Source of the DNA: Phocoena phocoena
Lineage: Eukaryota > Chordata > Mammalia > Artiodactyla > Phocoenidae
Assembly: GCF_963924675.1 (NCBI RefSeq)
Contig: NC_089220.1
Coordinates: forward strand, 113,228,697-113,292,696
DNA length: 64,000 nucleotides
Reading direction: 5' to 3'
Each line of letters begins with the position of its first letter. Position 1 is the stretch's first letter. This document shows, piece after piece, positions 37,978 through 48,838 of this stretch. The translations under genes and the position numbers were made by a program. Below the pieces are notes generated by a model. The model worked only from the letters and a program-made list of their open reading frames with translations, did no database searches and was not told the DNA's origin.

Positions 37978-40190
37978 CTGCTGTGTGTTTCTCTGTCTTC
38001 TCCTTTTGCTTAACTTATTGTGTTTGGGGTCTCCTTTTTGCAGGCTGCATGTTCATAGTTCCTGTTGTTTTTGGTGTCTACCCCCAGTGGCTATGGTTGG
38101 TTCAGTGGTTTGTGTCGGTTTCCTGGTGGAGGAGACTAGTGCCTGTGTTCTGGTGGTTGAGGCTGGATTTTGTCTTTCTGGTGAGCAGGACCATGTCCAG
38201 TGCTGTGTTTTGGGGTGTCTGTGACTTTATTTTGATTTTAGGCAGCCCCTGTGCTAATGGGTGGGGTTGTGTTCCTGTTTTGCCAGTTATTTGGCACAGG
38301 GTGTCCAGCACTGTAACTTGCTGGTCGTTGAGTGGAGCTGGGTCTTAGCGTTGAGATGGAGATCTCTGGGAGAGCATTCTCCATTTGATATTTTGTGGAG
38401 TCAGGAGGTCTCTGGTGGACCAATGACCTGAACTCGGCTCTCCCACCTCAGAGGCACAGGCCTGACACCCGGCTGGAGCACCAAAAACCCTGTCAGCCAC
38501 ACAGCTCAGAAAAGAAGGGAGAAAATAAGAAAGAAAAAATAACAAAGTTATTAAAATAAAAAATTACTGTTAAAAATAAAAGAAAAATTAAAAAGTAATG
38601 CAAAAGAGCAAAAAAAAAAAAGAAAGAAAGAAAGAAGAGAGCAACCAAACCAAAAAACAAATCCACCAGTGATAACAAGCACTAAAAAGTATGCTAATAA
38701 AAAAAGAAGGAAAAAAAAAAAACGGACAGAATCCTAGGACAAATGGTAAAAGGAGAGCTATACAGACAAAATCACACAAAGAAGTATACACATACACACT
38801 CATAAAAAGAGAAAAAGCAAAAAAAAAATATATGTATATGTATATTAAAAGAAGAGGAAGAGAGCAACCAAATCAATAAACAAATATACCAATGATTATA
38901 AACTCTATATACTAAACTAAGAAAAACATAAAACCAAAAACAAATTAGATACAGAAGGCAAACCCCAAGTCTACAGTTGCTCCCAACGTCCACCCCCTCA
39001 ATTACAGGATGATTTGTTGTCTATTCAGGTATTCCACAGATTCAGGGTACATCAAGTTGATTGTGGAGATTTAATCTGTTGCTCCTGAGGCTGTTGGGAG
39101 AAATTTCCCTTTCTCTTCTTTGTTTTCACAGCTCCTGGGGTTCAGCTTTGGTTTTGACCCTGCCTCTGTGTGTAGGTTGCCTGAGGGCATCTGTTCTTCT
39201 CTCAGGCAGGACAGAGTTAAAGTAGCAGCTGATGAGGGGTTCTGGCTCACTCAGGCCAGGGGGTGGTTGGGGAACGGAATTCAGGGCGAGCCTGTGGTGG
39301 CGGAGGCTGGCGTGATGTTGCAGCAGCCTGAGGTGCACCATGTGTTCTCCCGAGGAGGCTGTCCCTGGATCACAGGCCCCTGGCATTGGTGGGCTGCACC
39401 GGCTCCTGGGAGGGGAGGTGTGGATAGTGACCTGTGCTTGCACACAGGTTTCTTGGTGCCTGCAGCAGTAGCCTTAGCATTTCATGCCCGTCTCTGGTGT
39501 CCGCGCTGATAGCTGTGCCTTGCTCCCATCTCTGGAGCTCGTTTAGGCACTGCTCTGAATCCCCTCTCCTAGCGCACCCTGAAACAATGCTCTCTTGACT
39601 CTTGGGCAGTTCCAGACATTTTCCCGGAGTCCATCCCGGCTAGCTGTGGCACACTAGCCCCCTTCAGGCTGTGTTCACGCAGGCAACCCCGTCCTCTCCC
39701 TGGGATCTGACCTCTGAAGCCGTAGCCTCAGCTCCCAGCCCCCACACACCCCTGCAGGTGAGCAGACAAGCCTCTGAGGCTGGTGAGTGCTGGTCGGCCC
39801 CCATCCTCTGTGCGGGAATCTCTCCATTTTGCCCTCTGTACCCCTGTTGCTGCGCTCTCCTCCATGGCTCCAAAGCTTCCGCCCGGCCACCCCAGGTCTC
39901 CACCAGTGAAGGGGCTTTCCAGTGTGTGGAAACTTTTCCTCCTTCACAGCCACCTCCCAGAGGTGCAGGTCCTGTCCCTATTCTTTTGTCTCTGTTTTTT
40001 CTTTTTTCTTTTGCCCTACCCAGGTACTTGGGGAGTTTCTTGCCTTTTGGGAAGTCTGAGGGTCTTCTGCCAGCATTCATTAGGTGTTCTGTAGGAGTTG
40101 TTCCACATGTAGTTGTATTTCTGATGTATTTGTGGGGAGGAAGGTGATCTCCATGTCTTACTCCTCCACCATCTTGAAGGTCTCTGTCCA
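37978..40190 (-). promoter_or_regulatory. L1 copy 1 5' UTR / internal promoter region
   Basis: This 2.2-kb stretch precedes ORF1 on the - strand. It is GC-rich at 39120-40000, and it contains an A-rich block at about 38511-38950 on the + strand. The position and the terminal sequence match an L1 5' UTR, which in mammals carries a Pol II promoter. Activity is inferred from the family only. Long open frames inside it on both strands (for example 39664-40320 on the - strand) look like chance products of GC-rich sequence. Confidence 0.7.
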
Positions 40191-40369
40191 TAAAATATAC
40201 TTTAAATTTATCAAAAATCACATAAATTTTCATTCCCTTTAAAACAACTAAATCATATGGCAGACTGCTTCTAAATTTTGACCTCACTTTTTTCATCTCT
40301 CTAAAATCAGTAAGGCACATTTAAATATATCCTTATTATAAAAATACAAACTGCATTTCTCACAAATGA

Positions 40370-40470
40370 TTTCTGGCCCTGATCCTGGCTTTGTCACTAG
40401 CTGTGTGACCTTGTATAATTTACTAAACTTCTCAGAGTATTCATTTCCTCATTTCTAAAATTAGAGTTTT
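40370..40470 (+). mobile_element. MIR SINE fragment
   Basis: cctggctttgtcactagctg, tgtgaccttgtataatttac and ctcatttctaaaattagag are core MIR phrases. Confidence 0.75.
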
Positions 40471-40649
40471 ACAGGAGATACATTCTACTTTCCTTTTTAA
40501 CTCCATGGTAGTTTCTCTTTGTGCATTTTTTATTTACTTCTTTAGTCTAGGTCCTTTCTGTGTTTTCAGAAGCATTTGTAATGGCTCACACCCTAGAATA
40601 CCTATTTGTGATCTCTTTGACCTTCCTTAATTCTAATATAATGTATATA

Positions 40650-41045
40650 CTGATCAGGATAGGCTAGATTATATTACAGTAACAACTTCTCTAACCTCAG
40701 TGGATTAAATCCACAAAGTTTATTTCATGCTCATACTGTCAGTCTGCCCATAGTATGTGATCTGGGAACTTTACTCTGTGTTGTCCTCATTCCAGGACCA
40801 AGGCCTTCAAAGTACCCAACCTCTGGAGCTTTGCAAATTCTACAGTAGAGGTGAGAGAGAGAATAGCTATGTCATCATTGTCTGAAATGTTCCACCCAGA
40901 AGTAAACACATGTCACTTTTGTTCATATGACATTGGCCAAAGCAAGTCACATGACCTCACCTAACTTCAAAAGGGCATGAAGTGCTATCTCACAATGTGG
41001 CCAGGATGTGGGGAGACACAGGAATATTTGGCGAACAACTCTTAT
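40650..41045 (+). repeat. Ancient interspersed repeat, class uncertain
   Basis: ggctagattatattacagta, acacatgtcacttttgttca, cattggccaaagcaagtcac and aatatttggcgaacaact are arranged as in an old mammalian repeat whose name I cannot give. Confidence 0.45.
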
Positions 41046-41224
41046 GACTATCTGTTATATTTTAAATCAAATGTTAACTTCTGGTAGAAGTGTCAATTAG
41101 TACTACATTTATGGAGGGAAATTTGCAAACATATCAAAAGGCCCAGAAATATGTCTACCACTTGGTTTAGTAGTTTCAGTTTTAGGAAATTATTGAACCA
41201 GATGTATAGAGATGTACCTTCAAT

Positions 41225-41380
41225 AATTCATTCCTTGAATATATGTTTATTGAATATCTACTATGTAATGGGGAGCTGACATGGTCCATACCTTCGTGGA
41301 GCTATTTGCAGGAAAGGGGAGAGATAGTACCAGAAATAATTTAAATGAAACAGGTTAAGTGCTATGATTGGCAAGTATAG
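41225..41380 (-). mobile_element. L2-like 3' end fragment, reversed
   Basis: attcattccttgaatatatg, ttattgaatatctactatgt and catggtccataccttcgtgg match the reversed L2-type 3' end. Confidence 0.6.
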
Positions 41381-42428
41381 GCTAGTATGAAAGCATACAG
41401 GAAAATTTCTTCTGACCTGTTTTCCAGTTGGCTGATTCTCTCTTCAGCTGTGTAAAATCTGCTCTTCAAACCACCTCTATTAAATTTTTCATATCAGTTT
41501 TTGTAATTTTTCACTTCTTAAAAAGTTCTGCTTCAAATGTACTGAATTACTTTTTAAATTTTCTATCACTGAAGATATTTTCAAGTTTGTCTTTTATGAA
41601 GAAATTGTTTTCTCAAATTGTGACATCATTTTGAATGCCTACAAATCTTTTGGTAATAAAAATTAAAACTTACGTGGTTATAATTTACTTTATTAAAATT
41701 TGCCAATATTCAGGGGGAAAAAAACATGATCCAGATTGTGTATACAGATTGCAACATTTAAAAATTTGCTCATAATGAGTATTGTAAGGTGATACAGTTA
41801 GGGTGTTAGGATTATGACTGATTTTAAAAAATTTTTCTAAACTGTATAATGTTATTACAGTAATATTATTTCATAGTTTTTAGAATGGAAGAAATTAGAC
41901 TGGCCAAATCAACTTAAAAACAAAGTAAAAGTAATGATATTAATGGAGAATAATTTATTAATATCAATGGAGAGTTTTTAAAAGCTTTCACAGCTGTTTT
42001 GTCATTAAGAAAAACCTCTGATTTGCAACCATAAATTAAATAAAGATTGTTAAGAGTATAATTTTTATCCATTTTATCTTCATGATAGCAAGTTTGTTAA
42101 GCCTCTCCATGTGGAACTACTGTACAAAGAAAAATTATAGAAGCCTGCTTCCCCTTTCTTTTTTCTCTTCTCATTCTTTTTTCTTTCTTGTATTAGTTAG
42201 GTTTATCTCACATCAAGAGTGTGGAGCAGAGTTAAGAATGTACAGGTTTCTTTTAGAATTAAGACAGAAGAAGAAAATAAAGAGGAACATACTAACTTTT
42301 TCTTTGAGGGCGTATTTTCTATTAGCAAGTAGTTTGCGTCTCACAAAGAAAATCAGACTTGGAAAACTGAAGATATTTAGCATAAAAAAGGTTATACTTA
42401 ATAATACTTTTTTACATTTTTCTTTTAG
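41381..42428. other. Anonymous intronic sequence before an LRRC49 exon
   Basis: AT-rich, no repeat recognised; it ends in the polypyrimidine tract of the exon at 42429. Confidence 0.5.
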
Positions 42429-42512
42429 GAAGAAGAAAGGCGTATGGCATCTGTTGTAGCCAAAAAAGAGGAAGAGAAGAAGCGAGAAAGTCATAAGCAA
42501 TCTTTGCTTAAG
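42429..42512 (+). CDS. LRRC49: LRRC49 internal coding exon (Glu/Lys-rich linker)
   Basis: This 28-codon exon translates as EEERRMASVVAKKEEEKKRE followed by SHKQSLLK, a highly charged, probably helical segment that follows the LRR domain in LRRC49. The acceptor is a strong polypyrimidine tract ending tttttcttttag; the donor is AAG|gtattt. Both boundaries are phase 0, so skipping this exon alone would keep the frame. It continues directly from the exon ending at 23770 and into the one starting at 45891 (EKKRLTINN). An open frame that overlaps it from 42082 runs in a different frame and is not coding. The assignment is confident because the sequence closely matches the mammalian protein as I recall it. 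Confidence 0.93.
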
Positions 42513-43224
42513 GTATTTTCTGTGATGTCTACATTCATATCTGTGCACATGCACTCACACACACTGAAGCTAGCTAGCTAATCAGCTAGAAAAGTAGTTT
42601 CCAAACTGTAAAGTTTTCATACCTATCAGTAGAGTGTTGTTAATAAACAAACACCCTTAAAACTTTTATAAGTCACTACCTATAAATAAACTTGTACTTC
42701 TGAAATACAATATAATGTACATTATAAAACACATGCAAAAGATAGAAATTGTAAAAGAGATTAAAAATAAATAACAGAAGTTATAATTTTTTCCACACCA
42801 GTACATCACCATGTGTATCCTCAAGGCAGGTGCATTTCATTTTGGAAACTGCTGTAGTAGACTATCATCTTTAATGATATATTTTAATGAGCTCTGCTAC
42901 ATGTTTTTTTTTTAAATGATGGCTTTTTGCATTAAAAAAATTTCTCCATTAGCTTCTCTGATATAGAGGTGGTAAAGGTTTTGAGGAGTATAGGAATTAA
43001 AGGTTTTTTAAACTGGTTTTTTATTATTTAACATATCAGATGTTAATTTCCTTAAAATGTTTTCTTTAAAAATATTTTATATTAACATAACAAAGTATAA
43101 TAAATAAAGACAGCTTAAAGTTTATAGTTCTTATTATGATTCTACTATGTTCTGAAACTAAGGATATCACCCTGATTACCATTACTCATTCTTGTCTTGT
43201 GTAGGTGCTTTTCTTTTTAAAATT

Positions 43225-43424
43225 AAAATGGCATTCAGAATTTTAAAAAATGACTAATAGGGATACAAAGTTGTATCTTAGGGAACTTACTGGGGTGATG
43301 GAAATGTTATGAGTTAGCAGATATACACATTTGTCAAAACTGATCAAAGAGTATACTTGAACATGTGTATTTTACTCTATGAAAACTACTCCAAAATTAA
43401 CAAACAAAACAAAACAAAACAAAC
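43225..43424 (+). mobile_element. Old L1 3' end fragment with (AAAAC)n tail
   Basis: ggggtgatggaaatgttatg, catttgtcaaaactgatcaa and gtgtattttactctatgaaa are typical L1 3' UTR. A short aaaac repeat closes it. This is the only clear repeat between the two exons at 42429 and 45891. Confidence 0.78.
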
Positions 43425-45890
43425 TTGGTCCCAAGCCCTCTCAGCTCCAGGCTGCTACTTCAAAAGTAATTAGAACTGTTACTCAGTATGCTAAAATTTT
43501 CTCACCTGCTGTTATTGGTGATTTAACTCTAAGGCTTCCAGTGTAAGTAGAACCTAGTATAGGCAACAAATTGCACTTGACTCCATCTTTGAACTGAACA
43601 TTTTTTATTATATACCCAATTCAGCTGCTTGTAACCATCAGTATTTTTGGAAATATGCCATTAAATTTTTAGGTAACATGTTTTTTAGATGTTTGGAAAA
43701 TTTGTATGAAAACTTCAAAAAATACCCAATGCTTCTCTTGAAGTCGCTAAATAGGACTCTTTAATTATGAGGGTTATTTAATTTTAAAAATTTTTAGTAA
43801 GAGGAAAAGTATAGGAAATCAGGAATTCTAGCTCTAGCTCAGATTCAGGGTCACGATATCAAAGACCCTCAGCATTTACTGGAGATTGTTTCATGTGACA
43901 ACACATATTGATCATTAAGAAAATGGGCTGGGTGATTATAGAGGGACAGGAAGAGTGTATGGACCTATATCTTCAGCCTTATCACTTTTCTATCTTTCTA
44001 TTTTCTTTTCAAACTTGTAAATGAATGGAAGTGATAGTTATGGGATATGCTGGTGTGGTATTGCTTGGACTATAAAGAATGGACTCAAGTGGCAGAAGCT
44101 GAAAGTTGGCATCTTCTAAAATAATTGTCACTTTAACACAGACTTGGCAAATTGCCGTCTAGCTATAGTCATGATTGTACTAATATATGCCAAATGCATC
44201 CATGATCTTTGAGCATGAAATTTTTGGGGTGTACCCCCTTTTGCCTTACAGAATCTCTAGGCTTTCTTTTGCTCCTCTTTTTTTTGCTCCACAGACAACT
44301 AGAGCCCTTGTTTGGTCCCCTGGCCAACCAGCAATCCCCACCTGACCCCAGACTGCACTCTTGTTTTAAAATGTCTTCCCTTTTCTTGGCCTCAATGAAA
44401 ATATCCATTTTCTTAGTCAACCTGGTGTTGATCTGATTTTAATAACCCAATTAAAGAAAGCTTAACTTTGGGATTGGTAGAGGAAAGTGTTTGCGTTTTC
44501 AGAGTATCTTGTTATAAATTTGTTAGCATACTCAGTGGTGTAAACTTTTGTGCCCTTTTTCTAAGCATTGCTATATCTACCTCACTTAGAATATTTATTT
44601 TTGCCGACTCCAAGTCAGCCAGAAAACCAAATGCATGGAGCCAGCATGATAGCCATCCTCCATTTACTCGCTGCCCCTGCCTCTTTCAAAGTAGCCTTGG
44701 TACTGAGTAAACATAGTGGTATTGCTTAGATTAAGAATTGGTTTGTCCCAGTCATCTGCAAATAACTGAAATAGAATTCTTTAAGGTAAGGTGCCTTTTT
44801 ATCATAGATTTGGGGGGAAAATTTATAGTAGAATGGCAGATTCCTACTTGCTTTAGATAAGAAGGACATACATAAAATGTCAAAAAGGCTCAGAAGTATA
44901 TACATATTAAGTATAACCCATTTAATTATATAAACACATTTGAAATTCCAAGCAATAGAAAAAAGAACCCATGCTAGAAACATTTTTAAATGCAGAAATA
45001 GAACTTTTAAAATGTTTAGTTTTAATTAAGCTTTGTCACCACTTTTCATTCCTATCCAATGCCATTTCTACATCTAAAATTTTAGATAGGCAAAGAGGTG
45101 GAACTAAACATAAGTATTCTGCATGTGTGAATGCACTGAGGGAATGGGCAGAGAATCTTCCTAACAGCCTTCACTGGCTCCAAAGAGAGCAGGTGAATCA
45201 GTGTCACACAGATGACTTTTCACTGGATGATTGTTCTCTTAGTAAAGAGAAAAGGGAAAGTGTCCATTTTCAGCACTCTGATTTAATCAATATGCCATTT
45301 AAAAATTAACTTGATAATGGATAATCTAGGATGCTATTAGTTATCTAGAAATATTTCAACCTAGTACAATTTCATTTAGTAGTCTATGTGTGATTATTAA
45401 TTTTCAGACATTGTAATTTATGCTGTGAAGCTTGGAACATTGATCAGTCTCTCCTCCCTTCCCCCTGAAAGTATTCCACCATATTTGCCATAATTATTGA
45501 ATAGGAAAATTAAAATATCATTAGTTTTTTCTTGCTGTGTTTAAACACAAAAGCATAATTTTCTGTCTAATTAAAACTTCACATAATGCTTGAATATATA
45601 AATTTCTGTCAAATTAAACTTTCAAATAGTGAATTTTCTTATCTCCAATGGAAGTAATTTTTGTTTTGTATATAATTTGTTGAGGATGATAGAGCATCGT
45701 TGAGATGGTTGATTGCATAGGTTAAATAAAGGCCACTTATACTGTGTTTTAGAATACATATTTGGTAGCTACTTTTAAGTAACAGACTCCTTTTAAAGGT
45801 GTGATGAGTAGTACAAACAATATGCTCCTTGGACTCTCCTGCTACAAAAATTGCATTATGTAATTCTTGTCCCAATGAACTTTTTCATAG
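43425..45890. other. Anonymous intronic sequence
   Basis: About 2.5 kb with no confident repeat. It contains a 112-codon open frame at 44971-45309 without recognisable features. Confidence 0.5.
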
Positions 45891-46051
45891 GAGAAGAAAA
45901 GGTTAACAATTAACAACGTAGCTCGAAAGTGGGACTTGCAACAACATCGAATTACCAATATTGCTACAAACCAAGATAGAAAAGATTCAGACTCTCAGGA
46001 CCACTGTCAGGACGATGGAAGCACCATCTCTGCATTTCCAGAGGAAACAGG
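45891..46051 (+). CDS. LRRC49: LRRC49 internal coding exon (EKKRLTINNVARKW segment)
   Basis: This exon encodes 53 codons plus two bases of a Gly codon. The translation begins EKKRLTINNVARKWDLQQH and ends STISAFPEETG. The acceptor is tttttcatag; the donor is AGG|gtatgc, leaving phase 2. The same phase-2 type opens the 23623 exon. The three exons together total 393 nt, exactly 131 codons. Compared with the human protein from memory, this copy has DSQDHC where human has DSPQDPC, so one codon is missing in the acidic stretch. The frame stays open into the intron, which makes the exon look longer than it is (to 46127). A second donor-like site (ccag|gtacta) lies 23 bases downstream of the chosen one. 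The downstream coding part of the gene (starting near PLDSG in human) is not found before 64000. Confidence 0.92.
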
Positions 46052-46229
46052 GTATGCAATGGTATTCTTTCCAGGTACTAGTATCTTTGGAGAACTGAAT
46101 TTGGAGCAGAAACAGGAAAACATTTGACATATAATTATTTTAAGATAGTTTTCTTAAGAAAACCTACTGAAATTAGCAGTAGGTTTTAAAAGTTAAGATG
46201 GAAATATTGAAAATATAAGCTGACCCCTA

Positions 46230-46750
46230 ATTTAAAAACCCTTCAGTAGTTTCTTATTTTTCATAGGAATAAATCTAGATTACTTAATATAGCCTGTGAG
46301 ACCCTCTACCCACCTCACCTATTTTATCCCATACCATCAGCCACTTTATTCTTGTGCTGCAGCCTCAGTGATTTCCAGTTCAGTTACTTCCTACTTCAGA
46401 ACCCTTCTCTTACAAACAGTTGTATTCTCCCCTGCCCTACTTCCCTCACCCTACCCTGGCTAACTATCACTCAGCCTGGAGGTCTTAAATTTAAACCTCA
46501 CTTCCCCTGAAAAGCCTTCCCTAACGACTTCCTGGAGACTAGGCTAGATCAGATACCTTTTTTTCTCCCAGTACTATGCACTTGCCCTTGTTAGCACTTA
46601 TCATGACCATAATTAAATAAATAGTGGGTAATTAGTTGTTTCATAACTGTCTTCCCCACTAGAATGTAAGCTTCTCAAGGAAAAGAATCCTGATTGTCTT
46701 AACCTCTGTTGTTTCCCCAGTAGCTATCACAAATCCTTACTCCTTAACTA
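46230..46750 (+). mobile_element. L2 LINE 3' end
   Basis: gagaccctctacccacctca, cctgaaaagccttccctaac, cccactagaatgtaagcttc and gttgtttccccagtagct follow the L2 3' region in order. Confidence 0.8.
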
Positions 46751-47281
46751 TTAGTATTAAGCAATTCGGCATAAAATCTGAATAGTTACTCCAGTTCTGT
46801 TCTATAATATCTGTCTATTCCAGTGGCTCACAGCCTCTTTCTTCTATGACACATTGGTCAGATAACACATATCCCTTGATTTATGAGCAAATCTGAGGAC
46901 GCTTTCTAGACTTGACATATTTCTCTTCCTCTCAAGAAGGCATACTAGAATCAAGTAAATGAGAGGAATATAAAGCATATATATCTTCATAGTTTATTTA
47001 TAATTTAAAAACATATATATATAATTTAAAACTTAAAAATCAAAGATAGAATGCACTGCAGTTTTGTTTCAGTTGACGCACGGTTATCTAATGACCAAAC
47101 CAAATTCTGAAACACATTTCAAACTAAACATAATATAGCTTTTAAGTTTTCAGCCAGTATTCTTTAAGCTTTCCATATATGAAGAATGCGATAAAGTCAT
47201 TTAAGAGGAATTAGAATAATATTTTGGAAGTTTACTGGAGTTAAAGAGTTTGACATATATTTTAAAGACAAATATACTTTT

Positions 47282-47487
47282 TTTTTTTTTTTTGGTGGTA
47301 CGCGGGCTTTTCACTGTCGTGGCCTCTCCCGTTGCGGAGCACAGGCTCCGGATGCACAGGCTCAGCGGCCATGGCTCACGGGCCCAGCTGCTCTGCGGTA
47401 TGTGGGATCTTCCCGGACTGGGGCACGAACCCGTGTCCCCTGCATCGGCAGGCGGACTCTCAACCACTGCGCCACCAGGGAAGCCCC
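47282..47487 (-). mobile_element. CHR-type SINE, first of a stacked pair
   Basis: Reverse copy flanked by aaagacaaatatacttt at 47264-47280 and 47488-47504, a perfect 17-base duplication. It differs from its immediate neighbour at several positions, so the pair is not a simple tandem duplication of one SINE. Confidence 0.95.
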
Positions 47488-47505
47488 AAAGACAAATATA
47501 CTTTT

Positions 47506-47706
47506 TTTTTTTTTGCGTTATACGGGCCTCTCACTGTTGTGGCCTCTCCCATTGCGGAGCAGAGGCTCCGGACGCGCAGGCTCAGCGTCCATGGCTCACG
47601 GGCCCAGCTGCTCCGCCGCATGTGGGATCTTCCCGGACCGGGGCACGAACCCACGTCCCCTGCATCGGCAGGCGGACTCTCAACCACTGCGCCACCAGGG
47701 AAGCCC
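47506..47706 (-). mobile_element. CHR-type SINE, second of a stacked pair
   Basis: Reverse copy directly following the previous one. It is flanked by gacaaatatacttt at 47491-47504 and 47707-47720, so the same target sequence now exists three times. It also contributes to misleading open frames at 47250-47814. Confidence 0.95.
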
Positions 47707-47989
47707 GACAAATATACTTTTACAATTTTAGTTATAAGATTAATTTATATTGATCAATGTACCTCCTTCAGCTCACTTGGGTATCCACATGGTAGAGTTT
47801 CTCAGATCTTTTAGCTAGAAAAATAAGGAAACAAGAATTAAAATTCTAATTAAGTAATGATTTGTATAACAGATACATCACTTATATTGCCCTGGAGCTT
47901 TATTTAATATTTTTTAAATGTCAAAATATAATTTTACTTGGCTAGAACTATGCTTTATAAAATTAAATCTTTATATCATTGGGCTTTAG

Positions 47990-48620
47990 ATTTATGAAAT
48001 ACTATACAAGTCAGTTCTATTTCTGATTTATCTTTTATTAAAAAAATTTTTTTACCTTCCTTAAGGTTTCCTAGTACCAGGTTTATACAAATAATCTTAT
48101 AAATTTTATTCTAAAATTTTAATAAGGTTTTAAAATTACTCCTTTAATACGTCAAATTTATTTTTATATATGGTGTTAGGTAAGAGTGTAACTTGATTTT
48201 ATTTCAATTGACTAGTTAATTTTCTAATAGCATTCCTCAATTAAATTATTGTCTTTTATAATGAGAATGCCATTTTCATGTTATTTTAGGTTCCCATAAA
48301 TATTGGATATACTTCTGAACTCTCTATTCCATGTCACTAATCTACTTTTATGTCTTAATGCCAATTCCAGACTCTTTTGATTATTGTCATTTTATACTAA
48401 GTTTTAATATCTAGTAAGGGAAATATGCTTTCACTATTCTTTTCAAAGTTTCAGTTCTTACACACTTGTTCTTACATGTGAACTTTAAAATCATTTAATC
48501 TAAATGGAAATGTTAGAATCTTATTCAAATGGCATTTAAGTTGTTTATTTCAGTAGGATTAACATTCTTAAGATAATAAATCAGCACTTTAAAAATCATG
48601 GTATATCTCTCCATACTTTT
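47990..48620 (-). mobile_element. Old L1 ORF2 fossil
   Basis: tttatatatggtgttaggta, ccatgtcactaatctacttt and attattgtcattttatacta correspond to the reversed ORF2 RT-to-C-terminal region. Strongly decayed. Confidence 0.6.
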
Positions 48621-48838
48621 CAGGTATACTAGGGAGCTAACTGGGGAAGTGTTGCGTTACTGAAGGAAAATCCTGAGGAAATAAAGGAGGTTATAGACCA
48701 TGCAACTGTAGCAACTACAGTCTGAATTGTTGAGTGAGTATTCCAGGAGCACAGAGTAGCAAGGTGTATCAGTAGAGAAGCTAAATGTTTTATAAAGAAT
48801 AAGGAGATGAAGGATCAAGATGAAGGATCAAAGATAAG

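Larger units (their letters stand above)
32882..40190 (-). mobile_element. L1 retrotransposon, near full length (L1 copy 1)
   Basis: This 7.3-kb LINE-1 runs 5' to 3' on the - strand. On the + strand it opens with the reversed 3' UTR (gcagtataattactttacaa) and closes with the 5' end (reverse complement of caccatcttgaagg). Order on the - strand: 5' UTR about 40190-37978, ORF1 about 37977-37166, ORF2 about 37059-33254, then the 3' UTR. A probable target-site duplication flanks it: taaaatatattta-like bases at 32868-32881 and 40191-40204, 13 of 14 identical. The poly(A) tail is degraded. Both ORFs are interrupted, so it is no longer autonomous. It is antisense to LRRC49. Confidence 0.93.
23771..42428 (+). 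other. LRRC49: LRRC49 intron, 18.7 kb, phase 0
   Basis: This sequence lies between two recognised exons that are contiguous in the protein. It opens with gtgagt and closes with tttttcttttag. It carries the full-length-type L1 at 32882-40190 in antisense orientation, plus several SINEs and older fossils. Confidence 0.88.
42513..45890 (+). other. LRRC49: LRRC49 intron, 3.4 kb, phase 0
   Basis: This intron is bounded by gtattt and ttcatag. It is repeat-poor compared with the rest of the window. I recognise only one old L1 3' end, at about 43225-43424. The remainder is anonymous AT-rich sequence. Confidence 0.88.

Noticed and set aside
39664..40320. 218-codon open frame on - strand
   Set aside because: It lies almost entirely in the GC-rich 5' UTR of L1 copy 1 and runs over the L1 edge into flanking DNA. 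No domain is seen and it is not where a known L1 protein starts.
42082..42459. 125-codon open frame overlapping an LRRC49 exon
   Set aside because: It is in a different frame from the exon, whose frame is fixed by similarity and splice phase.
47264..47721. CRISPR-like or regulatory direct repeat array
   Set aside because: The spaced direct repeats are SINE target-site duplications in a mammalian intron.
47250..47814. Overlapping open frames of up to 167 codons
   Set aside because: They are translations of two stacked CHR SINEs and repeat the same phrase twice; no host gene.
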